NCBI GenBank assembly: GCA_902729315.2
Contig: LR746271.1
Coordinates: 5,352,001-5,416,000 of the forward strand
Reading direction: 5' to 3'
Source of the DNA: Spirodela intermedia
Taxonomy: Eukaryota; Streptophyta; Magnoliopsida; Alismatales; Araceae
Length of the DNA stretch: 64,000 nt
A program made the position numbers and the translations under genes. Below are positions 49,821-62,082 of this stretch, piece after piece. The notes beneath the pieces are model-generated. The model did no database searches and had not been told where the DNA came from. It saw only the letters and a list, made by a program, of their open reading frames with translations. The stretch's first letter is position 1, and every line of letters starts with the position of its first letter.

Positions 49821-50626
49821 TCAGTCGTCATACTCCTGGTAGGCCTTCATGACCTCCGCGCAGCCCGCCAAGGCGGAGTTGCTGCGGAAGCCGAGGTTGT
49901 TGGCGACGCGCTTGTCGGAGACGACGCCGTTGTGGTGGGTGAGGACGACGCGAGCGCGCTCGCGGCCGGCCAGCGGGGAGGAGCACCAGCGGTCGGGGCT
50001 GCTGACGAGCACCGACTCGCAGATGTCGTTCTCATGTTCTCCGGCCACGTAGATCCTGTACTTTCCCTGGTCGTCCGACGAGCCGTCGGCGACGTACTTC
50101 ACGACTCCACTCTCCCTGTCCCGGCACTCCACCTGCACCTTCGCACCTGCGATTTCCACGGAGACAAGCTACGTCACATACCACAAATCCTTTCACATCG
50201 ACACGGAGGAAGCCACAGATTCTAGACGGATCGTCGATTTTCCCGCTTTCCCAACCAAATCAAATCAAATCAAACCGAGCGAATGCATAGAGAAGCCATC
50301 GACCGGACAAATCCGACCATCCTCACTCGTATTTCTGCCGCCAGAGAGCCAAAAACACAGCGGCGGAGGCGCGGACCTCCCAGATCTGAGCTAGATCCAC
50401 TCCCACACCACAAACCCCCACCGATTTCCCAAGGACGAGAACTCTAACCTGCAATGTTGGTGCTCGCCGGCGTCTCAAATCCCGCCTGGCATGTATCGCA
50501 GAAGACGCCGCCCTCGACGATGAACCCCGCGCCGCTCACTGGTCGCGCTCCAGCGACTCGCGACGGGAGCGCCACCACTCCGCACATGGCCACCACGAGC
50601 AGAAACCGGACTGCGGCCGACGCCAT
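49821..50626 (-). CDS. pollen Ole e 1 / C13-like secreted protein, 2 exons, 167 aa
   Basis: Exons 50626-50449 and 50146-49821, joined in phase 1. Residues 1 to about 26 form a signal peptide (hydrophobic core VRFLLVVAMCGVVAL) with probable cleavage near AGA/RPVSG, so the protein is secreted to the apoplast or cell wall. The Ole e 1 signature is present: VEGGVFCDTCQAGFETPAST. Paired cysteines continue in VQVECRD, NDICESVLVSS, DRWCSS and LAGCAEV, and the end KAYQEYDD resembles maize pollen protein C13. These proteins occur in pollen and other organs; the molecular function is unknown. Convergent with the 5-phosphatase, 324 bp apart. Confidence 0.93.
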
Positions 50627-51966
50627 TGCCAGAAACCTACTCGGAGCTCGGATTCAGAGAGCGAGAGAGAGAGAGAGAGAATGCGGCGGCGCGGTGTTGG
50701 GGGGGGGGGGGGAGAAGAAGAGGAAGAAGAAGACAGATGAAGACCGCGGTCGAACAGCTGGCGTCGGTGGTCACATGACCGACACGGACTACTTTATTGA
50801 AAATTCCACGTAGGCACACTCTCTATCGGCCACGTACGCATCGTCAATTCTCAGCATCAGGAAAGAGAAAAACGGCGGTAGTGGGCCCATCGGTTGTTGC
50901 GCCGAACAGAATAAATGGATGTAGTCACCGCTCGCTATGGCAACCCCTACACAGTCACCGAATGATAAGCATCAGAATCGGACTTAGTGAGGTCCAGCGA
51001 GAGCCAAGGCAGGTGCTCCGATCTGGGGCTCGACTACTGGGCGGCAGAGGAAGGTGGGGGGGAGGGGGGGGGGGGTGGCGTGTTTGGATCTGCTTCTCAT
51101 CTGCCCGCCGCTTCTATAGTCTTTTCAAATCATTATAAGAAATAAATAATATATTTTATTTATATTAATATTATATTAAATTAGATGCCTATGTCGTAAA
51201 TAATATTACGATAAAAATAAAAATAAATTTATTTAATTGATAATCAGATTCCTCTGGTTTCAATCTTATTGGGCCTCTCTCTCTTATTGGGTAAGGTTAA
51301 ATTCTAGATAATCGGATGAAAAATCAGGCCCACCATTTCAAATGGGTCCCACATTGGTCCGTCTGGGCCCCACCTCTAAATTTGAACATTTTTATTTTTC
51401 ATTATTCGGCATCATGTTAATTATTCCATCCATCTAATTTTTCACGATTTTTTTTATTATTGTGTTATTAATTAACATAATTTATGACATTATTAAATGA
51501 AAAAATTAAGAATATGGTGACACCTGAGAGCCATAACTGTGGCAATTATGGTCAATAATTATAATTTTACGAATAATTATAAATAATGAAAATGTATGAG
51601 ATAGATAGTTGACTTGTTCGATCATTGATGGATCTAATTAATTTCATTATAATGAATAAAAAAATAATGCGAAATATTATATGTAATTTCTCGGTTTATG
51701 TGTAGACAGACCCAGCTTCTGGATTCTGCCAATAAGCCCACTCCTCTCTCTGTCTAACATCCGTTGGATCCGCATGTGGGCTTTCTCCTGCGATCCTCAC
51801 CGTTGTTGCCGGAACCCGAGGTCAATCAAGGTACGGTCTTCCTCCTCTCTTCTTCATCCCCTCCATTAATCACCTGGTACGACTCGTCATCCTACCAATC
51901 CTCCTCGCTGATCCCATTGTCCCGCACTGCAACGGCTCTCTCTCTCTCTCTCTCTCTGCCCTGCCC
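50627..51966. other. divergent intergenic region (Ole e 1-like / SOSEKI)
   Basis: GA tract at about 50656-50682 and a run of about 15 G at 50698-50712 in the Ole e 1-like leader. Further G-runs lie at about 51055-51076 (possible G-quadruplex). AT-rich sequence follows to about 51700, and a CT tract at about 51937-51957 sits just before the SOSEKI start. No gene seen. Confidence 0.55.
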
Positions 51967-53518
51967 ATGGATTTATACCTCCCGGCGCAGGAGGGGCTCG
52001 CGGGGAGGAGGATGGAGGCGGGGGCGGGTGGCGGCGGCCATGGCCGGCGGGAGAGGGAGAGGCCGGTGAGGAAGGTGCAGGTGGTCTATTACCTATGCAG
52101 GAACGGGCAGCTGGAGCAGCCGCACTTCGTGGAGGTCCCCCGCCGCCGCAACCAGTTGCTCCGCCTGAAGGGTCCTCCCTCCGCCGCCCCCATTCTCCGC
52201 CCAGCTCCGGCGACCGGCGGGTTGACCTCTGTTTTTGATGTCTAATGGTTGCAGATGTGACGGAAAGGTTGACGGCGCTGAGGGGCAAGGGGATGCCGTC
52301 GCTCTTCTCCTGGTCCTGCAAAAGGTGCCGCCGCCGCCGCCGCCGTCTCTCTGGTTCTCTCTCTCTATCCCCTTCTTCTTGTTCCTCTCTCTCACGGGTC
52401 GTGTCTTCTTTCTTCTTCTCTCTGGTCTGCGAAGGAGGTACAAGAACGGGTACGTATGGAACGACCTCGCCGGCGACGACGTGGTGCATCCGGCCGAAGG
52501 CGACGACGAGTACATCCTCAAGGGGTCGGAGATCGTCGTCGTCGGAGGAGCAGCAGGTTTCTCCGGTCAGTGCCATCGTTTCCATGGAGAAAGGTCAGTC
52601 CTTTAGAGCTCTCTGATTCGCCCTTGCTTCATTTGTCGACAGAAGGGTTCCAGCGGCTGCAGCTCGGCGCGCAGAGGCCGCCGTTCCTTGCGGCGCCGCC
52701 AGCGGAAGAGGAGGAGGCGGCGGAGGAGGAGGAAGAAGAAGAAGAACCCGAGGCGGAGGACATCGTTCCCCGGCAGGGCGGCGGCGACGCCCATCACTCC
52801 GAGCTGGCCATGGACGCAGCAGACGCCTCCCCGCCGTCTTCTTCCTCCTCCGAGAAGCCCCACCCGCCCGCCACCGCCGCCGACGAGGGAAGAATCGCCG
52901 CCGGCGACGGACTCGAGGCCTGCCGGCCGCCGCGAAGCTCCATCCTCCTGCAGCTGATCGCCTGCGGGTCGGCGGTGGCAAAGGTCCGAAGTGGCCTGCT
53001 GAAGGACTCTGCGACGGCGGCGGCGCCGCCGCCAAGCTCTGGTTTGAGCACTCCCAACACTAGCGGCCGGAGGAGCTTGGGGAGCCTCCACAAGGGCGGC
53101 GGGCTCCGCCGGCGGGCGGCGGCGGCGGAGTGCGACGAGGAGATCCACTACATGTCGGAGAACCCCCGCTTCGGCAACCCGCAGCTGGAGGACAAGGAAT
53201 ACTTCAGCGGGAGCATTGTGGAGTCCATCGCCGGCGACAGGACCGTTGCGGCGGCGACTGGGCCTGGTCTGAAGAAATCGTCCTCCTACAATGAAGATCG
53301 GTAATGCACCATGAACGAAATCAATCGTTCTTCCCCTCTTCCCTTAAAATTGGAACCTCAGCTGCACCGCCGTCTCTGACAGGTTGACCAAGTGCGGATT
53401 GGCGGCGGGAATCCTCGACGATGGGGAGGAGGAGGCGGCGGCAGCGGAGAGGAGGGGGCAGTCGAGGTGTGTGCCGGGGAAGAAGAGTTTCGCCTTCTGC
53501 GCCGGCGGGAAGCAGTGA
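51967..53518 (+). CDS. SOK: SOSEKI (DUF966) cell-polarity protein, 5 exons, 399 aa
   Basis: A plant polarity protein that polymerises through an N-terminal DIX-like domain and sits in a corner or edge domain of the plasma membrane. Exons: 51967-52171, 52255-52324, 52435-52565, 52643-53300, 53383-53518, in consistent phase (1200 nt). The DIX-like domain spans about residues 36-122: [20 protein letters not shown], then [35 protein letters not shown] and [11 protein letters not shown]. The middle is acidic and of low complexity. The conserved [10 protein letters not shown], the [20 protein letters not shown] block and the C-terminal [11 protein letters not shown] are typical of DUF966. The C-terminal tail is shorter than in many SOKs. 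The paralogue number is not assigned. Confidence 0.95.
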
Positions 53519-53828
53519 CTGCGGCGGGGATGGCCGCGGGCGAGTTCCTGGGAAGGCGGGTTCTCTGTCAGAGGCACTTAATGGTGTGGCCGGTTGGGCC
53601 CTGCGGGGCTGGCTGACGACCCTGTCAGTGTGCTCCTCTGCAACTGTTTCTCGCTCTTGTTTAGGGTTTGGATGCAGTGAGAAGTTGGGCCGGCAAACAG
53701 TCGCTTGGAGCAGGGTGATGCTCCGCCATTACGGCTGCTTGCTTCCTCCGAAGAGAGAGATGGAGGTTGAGGGTCGTTCATTTACATGCCGGGTTAGTTG
53801 GCTGTTTCGAAAGCCTGGCTTTTACTTT

Positions 53829-53830
<2 letters not shown>

Positions 53831-53899
<69 letters not shown>
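53831..53899. repeat. (GA)n microsatellite, 68 bp
   Basis: The longest uninterrupted GA tract in the window, about 310 bp after the SOSEKI stop codon, possibly in its 3' UTR. Confidence 0.95.
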
Positions 53900-55940
53900 C
53901 AAATATCGATTAATAATTACCCAACTCTGAGTTAGTCACAAACTTACATAATAATTTTTGAAAAATAAGTACATTCTTATGTAAGAGAACACCTATATTA
54001 TCATACATGTTCATAATCATGACCGATTCCAACAATCAATGCCAGATGAAAGCGCATGCGCCGGCGCCGCCTTTTACCCCCCCAGATTGACGTACAGGGG
54101 TGTTGACCTTGCCAATAAGACCCACCGATAAAGGCTCTCTCCTTCACCGATTCAGTGGCTTCCTCTCCTTCGTCGGTAAGAGCAGCATTACCAGGGCCAT
54201 CTTCGGGGAAGATCCGACGGGCTGAACGTGGACGGGGAGACGCGAGAAGACTAACGGGGGTACGCGCAGGCGAAAGTCTTCGTGGGGTACACCTCCATTG
54301 TACGATCACCAAAGGCTACATATTCCTCTATAGGGCGACCTCGGCAGTCCATGAAATCAAGAGATCTTGACTCATTCCATGTAGCCACCACAGTAACAGC
54401 CAGCTACCTCGTTTATCTACCACTCATGCAACTCCATTTCCCTCTCTTCTTTCTCGAGTCAAGATGCCGCGGTTCCCAGCTCCAGGGTAGTCAGTGATCT
54501 GTGAGAAGCGCCGATGTGCCACCCGGAAGGAGATCAGATACGCACATTGGGGCTCTTCGATAAGTGTATACGCAGATCAAACTCCTCATTCAGCTGGCGA
54601 TGGGGTCTAGGGAGGACAGCACCTCCCTGATCTTGATGGGTTGTCTCAAAGGGCGGGGGGGGGAAGGGGAGGGGGAGGCAGCACTGGCCCGAGCAAAGTT
54701 TGACTTTGGAGACATACGTGTCCTTTGTCCCATGTGAGGTTTTGTTTTCCTAGTCTAGAACTAAGGGAGTCCCACCATCTCTGATTCCATGGAGCGTTGT
54801 TACAGATGATTCCTCTAGATCAAGATGTGTGTAAACGTCGACGTAGGAGGTTTCTTACGAACCACATGAATCTAGTGTTTTCTATTCTCTCACCTCTTTC
54901 TCTCTCTTGGTGTGTTTTGCATTATACTTATGCTGTGCAAGAAGAGAAAACGGCGACAGTCTCATCCGTAGCAGAGATGCTCGTTATACGACAACCAGAC
55001 GTTGAATAATTGCCTTTCAGATGGTGAATAACGGTCTTGCAGAAGGCTAAAAACTACTCTTATTATGTGGGAGAGAGAGAGAGAGAGGGAGAGAGAGAGA
55101 GAGAGGCTCTCATCTTTGAAAGAATTGTGGAGAATATCAATCACGCCCTTGTAAGCTGTACGGCTTGCTAAGAGTGACGTGCAAGACGCATGAAAGAGAG
55201 TTCAATTAAGAGATTCCTACAATAGTGAAAGATAATAGACAATATTCTTTATTTGAACTAGAGTGGGGTAGTGTTGATATTTCTTAGCCTGCTCAATAAA
55301 TAAAATGTTTGCTTGTTGAATTCATATGATCCCAATCATCTCAATAGTCTATGCCATAGTATACTTATAAAATGATTTTGAAATATCATAAGTCACCAAA
55401 GTAATGATAATTCATGTTCAAATCATGATTCAATGTGTTTATTTAATATTTGTGATTTATTTGGAATGATTTGGATTAATTTTGAATAAAGATTATTTTA
55501 TTTTGAGATGTAATCTCAATTTAGTTTTAATAATAACAAATTCATATGCAATTCGTATGAATTGACCAGCTCTGGATATAAATGTTAGCGCTTAATTGCA
55601 ATGCATATTGGTTTTATATATCTACACCTTAAGGAAAATATTAATTTTTGACTATTCCAAAATTTTAACTAATTTTAAGATTTTTATGTGAGAAAATAGT
55701 GAAAAATAAAAGAGGCCTTTGAATCAAATTTTTTTTTATATAAATTTTAGCCCTTCTCTAACATACAATTATTTCTCTACGATCTTACATAACCTATTTA
55801 CCATCTTTTGGTTCTTGTTAAGACATAGAGAGATTGAGAAGTCTTTGCGGCTTCGTGAAACATAGTGAGGACTATGAATTGAGGAGAAAGATTTGATCTA
55901 AAGCCAATCATCCTCAATATGATTGAAGTGCCAATATTTT

Positions 55941-55965
55941 CACAAGTAGAAAGTTTCTACTTGTG
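55941..55965. repeat. perfect inverted repeat (12-bp arms, 1-nt loop)
   Basis: CACAAGTAGAAA, then G, then the exact reverse complement. It lies three bases before a second, larger hairpin. Confidence 0.95.
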
Positions 55966-55968
55966 CTT

Positions 55969-56004
55969 AACATGAAGAAATATTTCTCAATATTTCTTCA
56001 TGTT
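55969..56004. repeat. perfect inverted repeat (16-bp arms, 4-nt loop)
   Basis: AACATGAAGAAATATT, loop TCTC, then the exact reverse complement. No mismatches. Confidence 0.95.
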
Positions 56005-56312
56005 TCAGTGGAAGCCTTGATTTCCTCAATGTGTTCAAGAACATCAACTACCCTGTTGTCGATCACATTTCCAGGACAACAACTACAAGTATACAAAAAG
56101 ATAATGAAAATCAAACCAACAAATACCATGTAAACTCATGCAAACACTACATTACATGATATCATCATCCTCTTGGCGGTTCAAGCATGCAACGTGAATA
56201 AAAACCATCTAAGCTTTCTCAAAGCTTAAGGAATCAAACACGACTCGTCGAAAGCTATCCACAGCAGACGGACCAATATTGATGCATTGCGCGCGAGAGA
56301 GAAAATAAAGTC

Positions 56313-57790
56313 ACTTCGATTAGACCAGAAATAAGCCTCATTGGGATATGGTTGCCTTCCTCAGAACAGGCTCGTTGGTGGAGTAGTTAACTAAACTAGT
56401 TTTTTTGATGCAGATAAGAATCCAAAGACTGGATCAAGAGGGTAATATGATGGTGTGAAATAACATGAAGCAAGAAGAGAGCTTCACTTAGCCTTAGGAG
56501 CAGTCTCCTAAGGCCTTCCATTGCCCTAACTTACGAGGCGGACAAAGCTGAGTTCAGGGTGCAGCATCTACGCTTAACTTTGTGGAGGAGTATAGGCCAG
56601 TCTTTGCCTTTTACTAGAATGCATCACCTCAGGTGAATCAGAAGTTTGAGAAGGTGAGTATAAAAAAACTTCTGGCTTTAATTTTGAGCAACTGATGAAT
56701 CTGAACCTGTTCCATAGAGAATAGAACCAGGACGAATCTCCAGGGCCAACAACATACCCTTAAGAGTCCCCTTCTCTGTCCTCTTCTAGATCAGAGAAAC
56801 AACTCTGTACAACGAATCTTTCTTTCAAGAACCTGCATTGCTTCAGAGCGAGGGTGGGCAGAACCAAGTTTCCTTTGAATAATTAGAATGGGGAACTCCC
56901 ATATGGGATAAAGCAACCTAGAATAGCACAAACAAAGCAGAGCCTTTCATGTGCGCCAGAGATGACAAGTTCAGCTTCTTGGGCAACCTGCCCCATGCAG
57001 AAACCTCTAGGTGGCGTTCTTGTGTTCAACAGGTTTAGGAGCTGTCAAGATGGGGCATTCCACCAGAAAAATGCTTCTGCAGCCTTATGAGTATTTGAGT
57101 TGCTAATTAAATTTTCTTTGGCGGAATTTAACTTTGCTGAAAGCATGAAAAACATTGCAGCATCCTCTACAACGCCAAATAGATCACAAAAAATCCTCAA
57201 ATAACGACATTGGTGAACGAAACTCTAGAAACTTTCTAATAATTCCCTTTCCCGTGGTATTGAACACAACAATTCTTCTCCTTGGTAAGATATGTTTCGT
57301 TGTCAGGTCTCCTCTAGCCCACAGCTTTGCTAATGCTTTTGCACTCAACTCTCTAGATCCTTCAAGAGCTGGAGGAAGTGAATGAATAGTAGCTGCAACA
57401 CTAGGGTGAGGAAGCATACGACCTTCGATAGGTATCGATAATCCTGCCATTCCAATGTTTAACTGAGGAAGAGCATTGCACGCATGCTGGAATCCCTGCT
57501 TACAATCAGGAGAGATGACATTATCTACAGTGAAGGATCAGAAATCAACAGCGTTCTTGATGAATAAAAAATAGCATCCACCCTTAAAGTGAGATCGTCG
57601 ATCTAACTGCGACCAGCTGTTAACGATACAGCTCAAAATGTAATCCCACTTCCGAACCCGATAGGAGGTGAAGGCCTAGATCCGACAACCTTCAAACACC
57701 GTGGCCTGTGACTAGTACTACTAATTCCAGTGAAAGCACCAGCAGAGATGAGCAATAAGTTTGTTGAATAAGATAGGCTGAAGTAGAAAC
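56313..57790 (-). pseudogene. NUP155: NUP155 pseudogene fragment (middle part of protein), intronless
   Basis: Nucleoporin 155 is a structural inner-ring component of the nuclear pore. Reading the minus strand and allowing shifts, NUP155-like blocks follow in the correct order: HRPRCLKVVGSRPSPPIGFG, IDDLTLRVDAIFYSS, MSSLLIVSRDSSM, PIEGRMLPHPSVA, LAKLWARGDLTTKHILPRRR, SPMSLFEDF, AKENLISN with HKAAEAF, GGMPHLDSS, GFCMGQVAQEAELVISGAHE, KLGSAHPRSE and CSEEGNHIPMRLISGLIE. Many stops and frameshifts interrupt it, so it is not functional. No introns are visible between blocks, which favours a processed (retro) copy. No poly(A) tail or target-site duplication was identified. Confidence 0.85.
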
Positions 57791-59989
57791 CACGTTTAGA
57801 GTAAAACATACACAGGATCGAAATCATCAAATATAATGATATTGATAGAAACATATTAAATGAGAACAAACAAAATACTTTGACCTTTGAATGGTAAGAA
57901 ATCAACAGAAAAATTTTGTGCATGGAGGTGTCCATGGATTTGAACCATAAATCTACAGAAAAGCTAGAGTAAGAGAGATGCTCCAGCCGACAGGAAATCG
58001 GCTCTCACTTGTGGCATCGGTCTTCGAACGAACAATGGTCACGAAACAAAGTTCTATTATCATGTTGGGGCGTCATCTCCGTATGAAGAAACAATAAAAT
58101 CAATAAAGGAAAGTATGTAACCCTTGGTAGTAATGAAAAAGAAAAAAACTAAGATATGGAAACCATAAAATAAATCAACACACTAGAATTTTAAAAGTAC
58201 CTCTAGTTAAAGGTTTAACCTGTAATCTAATTAGTATTAGTCAATTGTGTGATAATTGATTTTAAGATACTAAAACTGACATTATTCTTATTGCTTGAAG
58301 AAAGAATGAGGTTTATGTTGTATATCATCATGAATTATTGAAATCAAACATCTATTTAGTTTTGTAGGAATACAGAAATTTGATGAAATTATGACATCAA
58401 TGACTTAAAGAAGTAAGCATTGGAACAATCAAAAGAATTCTTGAAATTGCAATTAGCGAGTGGAATATTAAATTTATATTTAGATCAAAACTTTGATTGT
58501 AACACTTACATTTTAGGAAACTTAGTTAATAACGCTCAGAAATCAAAGGATATGGTCATAACTAGTCAACCATTAGAACCATTACACAAATTTTCGGGAC
58601 CAACTAAGGTGTCAAGTTTTGGTAGACAAAGATATGAGTTTGAAATAGTACATGCTTACTCAAGGCTCATATAACTATTTTATTAGAAAATAAAGATGAC
58701 ACTGCTAGGAAATTTAGAAATTTTAAGGAATTTTAATAAGAAAACATGTTATGAGAAGGAATTAAGGATTAAGAAAATTAAAATTGACCATAGTAGGGAA
58801 ATTGGAAATCTAATTTTCTAAAAACTTTTTTGATGATCCAGTAATTGCACATCAGTTATCTAGTTCTATGCTTTCTCAAGAAAAAAATTTGGTCAAAGGA
58901 AAATAAGAAACTATTAGATATTCCTAGGGCAACTTTAATCGGGAAATATTTATCTGAATATTCCTTGGCCACACAAAACTGTTAACCTAGAAGAGAGGCA
59001 TGAGTCTCGTCTATTTGACAACCTATAACTCTGATTTTTAAAACATAACAGTGATAACGAATAATGTTGTTTAGGTTCTTCAATAAGTTATACTATTTTA
59101 TGATAAAAATCTCATTTTCACTTCATTTTGAATTAATTTTCTCAGTCAATTTATCAGATAAGAAGACGTATTAAGGAACGATTGATTTGAAATATTTTTA
59201 TTTGTGCTTTCCCTCAAATTTCTTTGTTTGCCTGTCCCTAGTGTCAAAGGGGGAAAATTCAATTTTTTATCTATCTTTTGTGTGATTCTTTACAGTTTTG
59301 AGTTTGGATTAGTTCCATTTTCATTTACAATCAATATTATACATAAACAAGTAATCAATTCACCGCATATTTCAAATTCTTTCGTTTACCTCATCCACCT
59401 GTCCAAAGGGGATTTTTTTATTTGTAATCCATTTTAATTTCAGTTTTATCATCTTTTGTTACTGAATTGATTATATATCCATTTCTAGCCCTTAGTCTTC
59501 CTGTTTTCACAGTTGATTTTACCTGGTTTCCGTAATACATGTGGTTCATTTTTGTTGCAATGGTAGAACCCGCCAACAAAGTCATTTCTCTCTCTTCGAG
59601 ATCCTCTCTCTCCTTGTTCTCTCTCTCCTTCCCTGTTCTCTTCGGTATCTGTGGACTCGTATATTCTCTTAAATGTTTCTTAAAGGTTCAAGGTAAAAAT
59701 TACCACATATCTAGGACTAGATGCAAATAAGGGAAGGCCGGAGCTGGCTGGAGCTAATCAAGTGTAGAATATTTCTTCTCTCTCTATTATTTCCGTCATT
59801 GATTTGATTTTTTTATTTATATTCAGATATATTTAGGGAACAAAAAAATTATCATCAGATTTGTGATCTTCTCTATGGATTTTACTTGAACCCATTGTTG
59901 CTACTTGATTTAGCTTACTTATAAATATTAAATTTGACATCTCTTCATGCAATGACCAAGAGACAGTCATTTATCATCCTACATTAACA
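57791..59989. other. AT-rich intergenic DNA
   Basis: Only short ORFs, none recognised. An 84-codon ORF at 58420-58674 has no identifiable family. Possibly part of the neighbouring transposon, but no LTR was identified. Confidence 0.5.
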
Positions 59990-61310
59990 TTGTTTGCTAA
60001 AAGGATAATGTCCACCTCTTATATCAAGCACAAGACTCTTCTTTATGACCATAAAAGGCTTTAAATAGTTTTTGAGCATAATTAAAATGTTCTGAATTTA
60101 TAGGACTTTGGGTTTCACTCACATATACTTTTTTTTTTAATTTCATTGTTGCGAAATTATTTTTCACAATAAATTAATATAAAATGATGGTCCTATAGTA
60201 GTCACTTGTGCTTATGTATCCATTTATTCCTCTATTTGATTGTATCCTTGTGCTACTAATTTAACCTTATTCCTTGCAACTTTTTTGTCCTTATCTAATC
60301 TTTTTGTAAATTTTCCTTTAGCTTTAAAAAAGATTATTCTATTTTCCTAGGTACACATTCAAACTTTATATTTCTCAATTGGATTTCATTCTTTTTCCAC
60401 CACAACAATCAAATTTTCATTCTCTAAAACTTCTTCCAAATTTTCTTATTAAATTTAAGATAGTAAAGTAGTTAAACTTTCTTCACTTTTCAATCTAGAT
60501 AAAGTTTTAGCTCTTTTCCTACCACCTCCCATGACACATTTCCATTATTCAAAAATTATTCATCATCCCGAATTTTTTCTAACTTAGGGAGAGTTGGATC
60601 ATGATTTTTTGAAATTATAGGAAATTTAATCACTAACACTCCTCCGCTATCCACATTAAGACCATATTTCTACTTTTCCTAAAAGTTTCTCATATTTATG
60701 ATTTCCTTGAGTAATGTCCTTTAATTGTAAACTCTAAAAGCTCAATTTTTTATAATCTCCGTGAAAAATTCCTTCATCAGTCATAGGATCAAAATTCATT
60801 TCGTTTCACCATATTATTGATTAGTCTAAAATGTTACATGAAAATGGTAAAAGATAAATAGTATTTGATTTCTTTCCTTCAAATAAATCATAGGAAATAT
60901 TCTTAGCCATGGGTTTGATCATAATTCAATTCACGATATAACAGACAATATTTAATACCTCACTTAGAAATATTTAGGCAAATTATTATTTGCCAACATG
61001 ATAGTAGAAATTTCTAATAGTGTTCTATTATTTCTCTAAACAACATTTTGTTGGGAGGTCCTCACACTGCAAAATTAATGTGTTATATCATGATCCTAAT
61101 GATATTCTAAAAATTCCATGTTATTATATTTTAAGAAAAACCTATAGGTAGTGGAGAGTTCTACAAGAAACTATCATTTTGGTTATTTCTAGAAACAAAA
61201 TGTACCCATTGAGATAGACAATTCCATATTCGTTCATACTCACTGACTAAGAAGACTAGAGTAGAATAAACTTTCTCAATACTAATGATCTTCCAATGAA
61301 CATCCAAAAC
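59990..61310 (-). mobile_element. degraded Ty1/copia retrotransposon pol (integrase to reverse transcriptase)
   Basis: On the minus strand, in order: an integrase remnant with TSQQNVV (family: TPQQNGVVER) and NNRTLLEIS near 61010-61070, NNLPKYF near 60975-60995, a capsid-distal block KNISYDLFEGKK near 60890, DPMTDEGIFHGDYKK (family: KSDEGIFLGYS) near 60770, KVKLVAQGYNQ (reverse transcriptase, family: RNKARLVAQGYNQ) at about 60237-60265, and FKAFYGHKEE (family: LKKALYGLKQAP) near 60040-60070. Stops and frameshifts throughout show it is long dead. The pattern is closest to SIRE/Maximus-type copia. LTRs were not located. Confidence 0.8.
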
Positions 61311-62082
61311 AGCCTACAAAGAGGTATAATTTAGACTAAGTAAAACTTACATCCATCACTCTACCAGTAAACTTCACTATGATCCTGTTGTGATCCTCAG
61401 AGAGCACATGTCTGTGTTTGAACGTTAAGTAAACCCTTTTTGGACAGATCAATATGAATACGTCAATAATGTCATGAATTAAGCAACGGGCTTGCTTCCC
61501 CTCAATATAGAAGTAATCTTCTAATTCCATTGCCCGGACCTAGGCGACAGGAAAAACAGAGAAGAAAGATGGAAAGCTAAGAAGAAAACATAGAGATTAA
61601 GCTAAATCAATGGAAGACGTTGCCCTACTTGGAGCAGTAGAGGGGTGGGTCTCTAGGCAGACGGTCCGAGACAGAGAGATGAAAGGGGTTTCTGCGGGTG
61701 GGCTGTAAGAGTAATGGGCTTATTGTACCAACCCGACCAGATACGGACTCCCCGTTTGAATTCGCAGCCTAAGCGCGAAGCCAAGTTGCCTGCGCAAAAC
61801 TCCAACGGTTCGAATGGTTGGCGGGGGCAACGGTTAAGTACGCAATCCAGGTAGATCTCGAAACAACTCAACCAAGAGGAAACCACTGCCCTGAGAACCG
61901 GTTTCTGTGCCTTCCATCTCGGACCCAAAGGGGCGGAGCCGCCGGCCACCCGCTGTAAGAGAGGGTGCCCTCCATCCCGTCTTCTCCCCACTCAACATCG
62001 TCGGTCTCCGAGAAAGGGCGGGAAGGAAGCGGGAACTTGGCTGGCAGGAGCGGCAGGTCTGAGAGAGAGAGAGAGAGAGAAG
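61311..62082. other. spacer between copia remnant and CAF1 pseudogene
   Basis: A 64-codon ORF at 61336-61530 (-) is protein-like (MELEDYFYIEGKQA) but unassigned. GC content rises after 61.6 kb, and a short (GA)n tract lies at about 62060-62080. No gene supported. Confidence 0.5.

Larger units (their letters stand above)
53519..56312. other. intergenic region
   Basis: From 54.0 to 55.0 kb the DNA is GC-mixed with short ORFs and a G-rich stretch near 54650-54685. A GA tract lies at about 55070-55105. From 55.2 to 56.3 kb it is AT-rich with two perfect hairpins (55941-56004). No gene supported. Confidence 0.55.

Noticed and set aside
52456-53304. Continuous 282-codon plus-strand ORF
   Set aside because: It is SOSEKI exon 4 read through from intron 3; the start Met is intronic and in the wrong frame for exon 3.
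57922-58000. tRNA-like B box (GGTTCAAATCC, minus strand) with a T-arm-like stem
   Set aside because: No acceptor-stem partner or A box at the right distance, so not a tRNA gene; a SINE relic cannot be shown.
61653-61991. 112-codon minus-strand ORF
   Set aside because: No family recognised; lies in the GC-rich flank of the CAF1 pseudogene with no splice or promoter support.
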